A stretch of DNA of 44,059 bases from Verrucomicrobiota bacterium (GTDB taxonomy: Bacteria; Verrucomicrobiota; Verrucomicrobiia; Limisphaerales; J093). Shown here piece by piece: positions 41,988 through 44,059 of the stretch. Positions within the stretch are counted from its first letter, which is position 1. Each line of letters begins with the position of its first letter. A program made the translations under genes and the position numbers. The stretch is from positions 1 to 44,059 of the forward strand of contig JARYMD010000001.1 in assembly GCA_029907285.1 (NCBI GenBank), read 5' to 3'. The notes beneath the pieces were generated by a model, which searched no databases, was not told where the DNA came from, and worked only from the letters and a program-made list of their open reading frames with translations.

Positions 41988-42609
41988 ATATGACACCGGC
42001 AGGAGTGTTTTCTGACCGCGGCAGGTCGAAGAACCCCATTTTCTGATAAAACCTGTAAGCGCGCGTGTTGACCGCACTGAGCCCAAGGTGGACACCCGGC
42101 GAGCCAAGCTTGACGAGTTTGGCAATGAGATGTTCAACCATCTTCCGTCCCAATCCACGGCCTTGCGCTCGCGGCAGGAGATCGATGTGCATGTGCGATG
42201 GATAGGGGCGAAATGCCTCCGGGTAATAATACTGCGGGTTGTGGTATTCGTAATACAGTTGCTGGGTTGGTGTCCACGACGCAGGATCGCCGGTCGGCGC
42301 CGGATGGCGGGCTCGCAACGGCGGAAGCCATGCCCGAATCACCCGCCGGTAAAAACGCTCGGAATCAAGGGCGCCGAGCACGTAGCCACAGATGCCCGCC
42401 TGGTCCTCGAGGACATAGGCCAGCTCGGGCTCGAACATTATGTAAGGCCCGACATAGATGTTGCCCAGTGCAGCCGGATCGTCGGAGTAAAGCGCGGTGC
42501 CGTCGTTCCCTGAATCGCCGGTTTTCAGGCAGACCTCGTATGCGCCGGGCAAGTCGCGGGGCGTTGCCTGGCGTATTTGGAAAGCTGAATTTTGATCGGA
42601 TACGTCCAT
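41965..42609 (-). CDS. GNAT family N-acetyltransferase
   Basis: The product is 214 residues from the ATG at 42609 (MDVSDQNSAFQIRQATPRDL). The upstream part of the frame is non-homologous. The acetyl-CoA pyrophosphate loop is LLPRAQGRGLGRKMVEHLI (the Q/R-x-x-G-x-G/A motif). The preceding strand and the C-terminal LGLSAVNTRAYRFYQKMGF are typical of GNAT proteins. The central AYVLEDQAGICGYVLGALDS is the substrate-facing strand. The acceptor is unknown. The gene is downstream of the oxidoreductase on the same strand, 126 bp away, and overlaps DUF2851 at its 3' end. Confidence 0.88.
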   Translation of the reverse strand: MDVSDQNSAFQIRQATPRDLPGAYEVCLKTGDSGNDGTALYSDDPAALGNIYVGPYIMFEPELAYVLEDQAGICGYVLGALDSERFYRRVIRAWLPPLRARHPAPTGDPASWTPTQQLYYEYHNPQYYYPEAFRPYPSHMHIDLLPRAQGRGLGRKMVEHLIAKLVKLGSPGVHLGLSAVNTRAYRFYQKMGFFDLPRSENTPAGVIFMARKLP

Positions 42610-42651
42610 GTTTGGTTTGGTTAACGGGTGGCTGCTCGAATCCAATCCTTG

Positions 42652-42677
42652 CTGCGCGGGCTGCATGACCCGCGCAG
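42652..42677. other. Perfect inverted repeat between oxidoreductase and GNAT genes
   Basis: CTGCGCGGG and CCCGCGCAG enclose an eight-base loop (CTGCATGA). The stem is strong but has no T-tract on either strand, so a factor-independent terminator is not indicated. It could attenuate, protect an RNA end, or bind a protein. Confidence 0.6.
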
Positions 42678-42735
42678 AGACCAACCGGCGCAGGGGTCAT
42701 TGCCTGCAGATTTGGACCTTACCATGGCTGCCGGC

Positions 42736-44059
42736 TCACGCAGGCCAGCCGGGCCTGTTCTGTCGCCTCACGAATTTGCCGGCTTCGGGGCAATTGGGCG
42801 AGAGCATGTTGGGGCCGTCCCATTCCATTCTCCTGCCCACACCCACGCGCAGAGCAATGCAACCCAGAAGAATGATTTCAGTGAGGTAGGCGGCAATGTC
42901 GAAGTTTGAATAAGCCGGGGTGCCGTCCCGCATCATTCTAAACCATTCTTCCACGTGGCCTGGCGACCGCGGGATTGTCTGCGGCACAGCCTTGACGGCC
43001 TCGTGATTGTTGCCCGAGACGTATTCCTTTTCGCCTGCGAGCATGACGTAGAACTGCGACCCGTAATCGTCAGGTGAAAACAGTTTTCCCTTGTCGCCGA
43101 TCAGCAGGCAACCGCTGCCCGGAAGTCCGCCGCGCATTTCGGCAATTTCCTTTGTCAATTCTGGATTCGGCCGCAAAGGTTGCACTGATTTATCGGACGG
43201 GTTGCCGTCGTACCACCAGAACTTCAGTGGGACCATGTCTTCCCGGGCCGGGAATTCGAACCTGATGCGGGATGTTTTCGGGAAAGTCTCGGGGAAAAGA
43301 GTCGAGGTCTCCTCGCATTCGACGACATTTGGATAACCCAGCTTGAGGGCGCGGAAAGGCATGTTGACAGTGTGACATGCCATGTCGCCAAGCGCGCCGG
43401 TGCCGAAGTCGTACCATCCACGCCATGCGAAGCTGTGGTACACGCCTTTCTTGTAAGGCCGCATTGGTGCGGGGCCGATCCAAAGGTCCCAGTCCAGTTC
43501 AGGCGGCACCGGGTCTTCGCCCTCGGGCCTGTTGATTCCCTGGGGCCAGACAGGACGGTTTGACCAGACGTGCAGTTCGCGGACCGGGCCGATAACGCCT
43601 GCCTGAACGACCTCGACAGCACGACGCAGGCCGCTGCCGGCGCTGCCCTGGTTGCCCATCTGAGTGGCCAGCTTTTTCTCCCCGGCCAGTTGCCGGAGCA
43701 AGCGCGCTTCGGCGACGGTTTGTGTCAGCGGTTTTTGACAGAACACGTGTTTGCCCATGCGCATCGCCATTGCAGAGGCGACACCATGGACATGATCCGG
43801 CGTCGAGACTGTTACCGCGTCGATTTCCTTTTCCATTTCCTCGAGCATCTTTCGGAAATCGGCGTAGAGTTTTGCCTGAGGATACTTTTGAGCCTTTTTC
43901 CTGAGGGTGTTTGCGTCCACATCACAAAGAGCGACAACAGCAGCGCCCGAACGCGCCGCCCCGTCGGTGTCGCTGTCGCCTTTGCCGCCGACGCCTATGC
44001 AGGCCACACGAATTTTTTCATTGGCGCCGAGGACACTGCCCGCGTGGGGAAAACCAAAC
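42736..44059 (-). CDS. Gfo/Idh/MocA family oxidoreductase, N-terminus cut by window edge
   Basis: The frame is open to the right edge, with residues before the usual internal start (FGFPHAGSVLGANEKIRVAC). This is the normal lead-in of exported Gfo/Idh/MocA proteins, so the true start lies outside, probably with a Tat signal. The NAD(P)-binding Rossmann motif is RVACIGVGGKGDSDTDGAA. The catalytic Lys is in GKHVFCQKPLTQT, and the active-site histidine is in GALGDMACHTVNMP. A C-terminal alpha/beta domain follows. This subfamily is very numerous in Verrucomicrobia and Planctomycetes and oxidises sugars or inositols. The substrate is unknown. Confidence 0.92.
   Translation of the reverse strand, partial: FGFPHAGSVLGANEKIRVACIGVGGKGDSDTDGAARSGAAVVALCDVDANTLRKKAQKYPQAKLYADFRKMLEEMEKEIDAVTVSTPDHVHGVASAMAMRMGKHVFCQKPLTQTVAEARLLRQLAGEKKLATQMGNQGSAGSGLRRAVEVVQAGVIGPVRELHVWSNRPVWPQGINRPEGEDPVPPELDWDLWIGPAPMRPYKKGVYHSFAWRGWYDFGTGALGDMACHTVNMPFRALKLGYPNVVECEETSTLFPETFPKTSRIRFEFPAREDMVPLKFWWYDGNPSDKSVQPLRPNPELTKEIAEMRGGLPGSGCLLIGDKGKLFSPDDYGSQFYVMLAGEKEYVSGNNHEAVKAVPQTIPRSPGHVEEWFRMMRDGTPAYSNFDIAAYLTEIILLGCIALRVGVGRRMEWDGPNMLSPNCPEAGKFVRRQNRPGWPA

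Overview
The window looks like a chromosomal segment of an uncultured member of the Verrucomicrobiota, probably near the Pedosphaera/Limisphaera lineage. This is an inference from gene types, not from a marker gene. The pointers are a pseudopilin with the H-X9-DG processing motif, a PEP-CTERM-like protein with autotransporter-type beta-strand repeats, an RCC1-repeat secreted protein, a Gfo/Idh/MocA oxidoreductase, a PPi-type phosphofructokinase, an LptD-like outer-membrane protein (so a diderm), and intergenic spaces crowded with short palindromic repeats. I found no rRNA, tRNA, CRISPR array, prophage or complete insertion sequence.

Layout. 1-1932 (minus): an RCC1-repeat protein running off the left edge. 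2478-5263 (plus): a truncated transposase-like protein, a small secreted protein and an alpha/beta hydrolase. 5282-7462 (minus): an LptD-like protein. 7884-11105 (plus): a large exported GH116 glycosidase with an inserted beta-sandwich module. 11151-12461 (minus): PPi-type phosphofructokinase. 12770-13618 (plus): a pseudopilin. 13925-19327 (plus): a compact hoxEFUYH operon followed by its maturation protease. 19382-20188 (minus): a DUF4272 protein. 21054-22981 (plus): a FIST sensor protein overlapping trmB, which converges with a small holin-like membrane protein. 23652-25885 (minus): two small genes and NADP-type glutamate dehydrogenase, separated by a good terminator. 26632-27711: the PEP-CTERM-like protein. 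28688-31181: tyrS and a PfkB-family sugar kinase. 31312-40224 (minus): isochorismatase-like hydrolase, AsmA-like protein and a tightly packed ABC transporter/Gld-like/DUF4340 operon. 40596-41987 (plus): DUF2851. 41965-44059 (minus): a GNAT acetyltransferase and a Gfo/Idh/MocA oxidoreductase running off the right edge.

How the genes work together. HoxE, HoxF and HoxU form an NAD(H)-oxidising diaphorase and HoxY/HoxH the NiFe hydrogenase, giving a bidirectional group 3d-type enzyme that can exchange electrons between H2 and NAD(H). The downstream protease would mature HoxH. The general hyp maturation genes are not in the window. The ABC ATPase, permease, GldG-like, DUF4340 and AsmA-like genes overlap or nearly abut and look like one transcription unit for an envelope function whose substrate cannot be read from sequence. 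GH116, the alpha/beta hydrolase, the sugar kinase, PPi-PFK and the Gfo/Idh/MocA protein fit a polysaccharide- and glycoside-degrading lifestyle.

The least ordinary material is intergenic. At least four families of short, partly palindromic repeats recur across the 44 kb. One is a 37-bp-spaced double palindrome with a central hairpin. Another is a roughly 150-190 bp composite present twice in opposite orientation. A third has been read into the apparent N-terminus of the FIST open reading frame.
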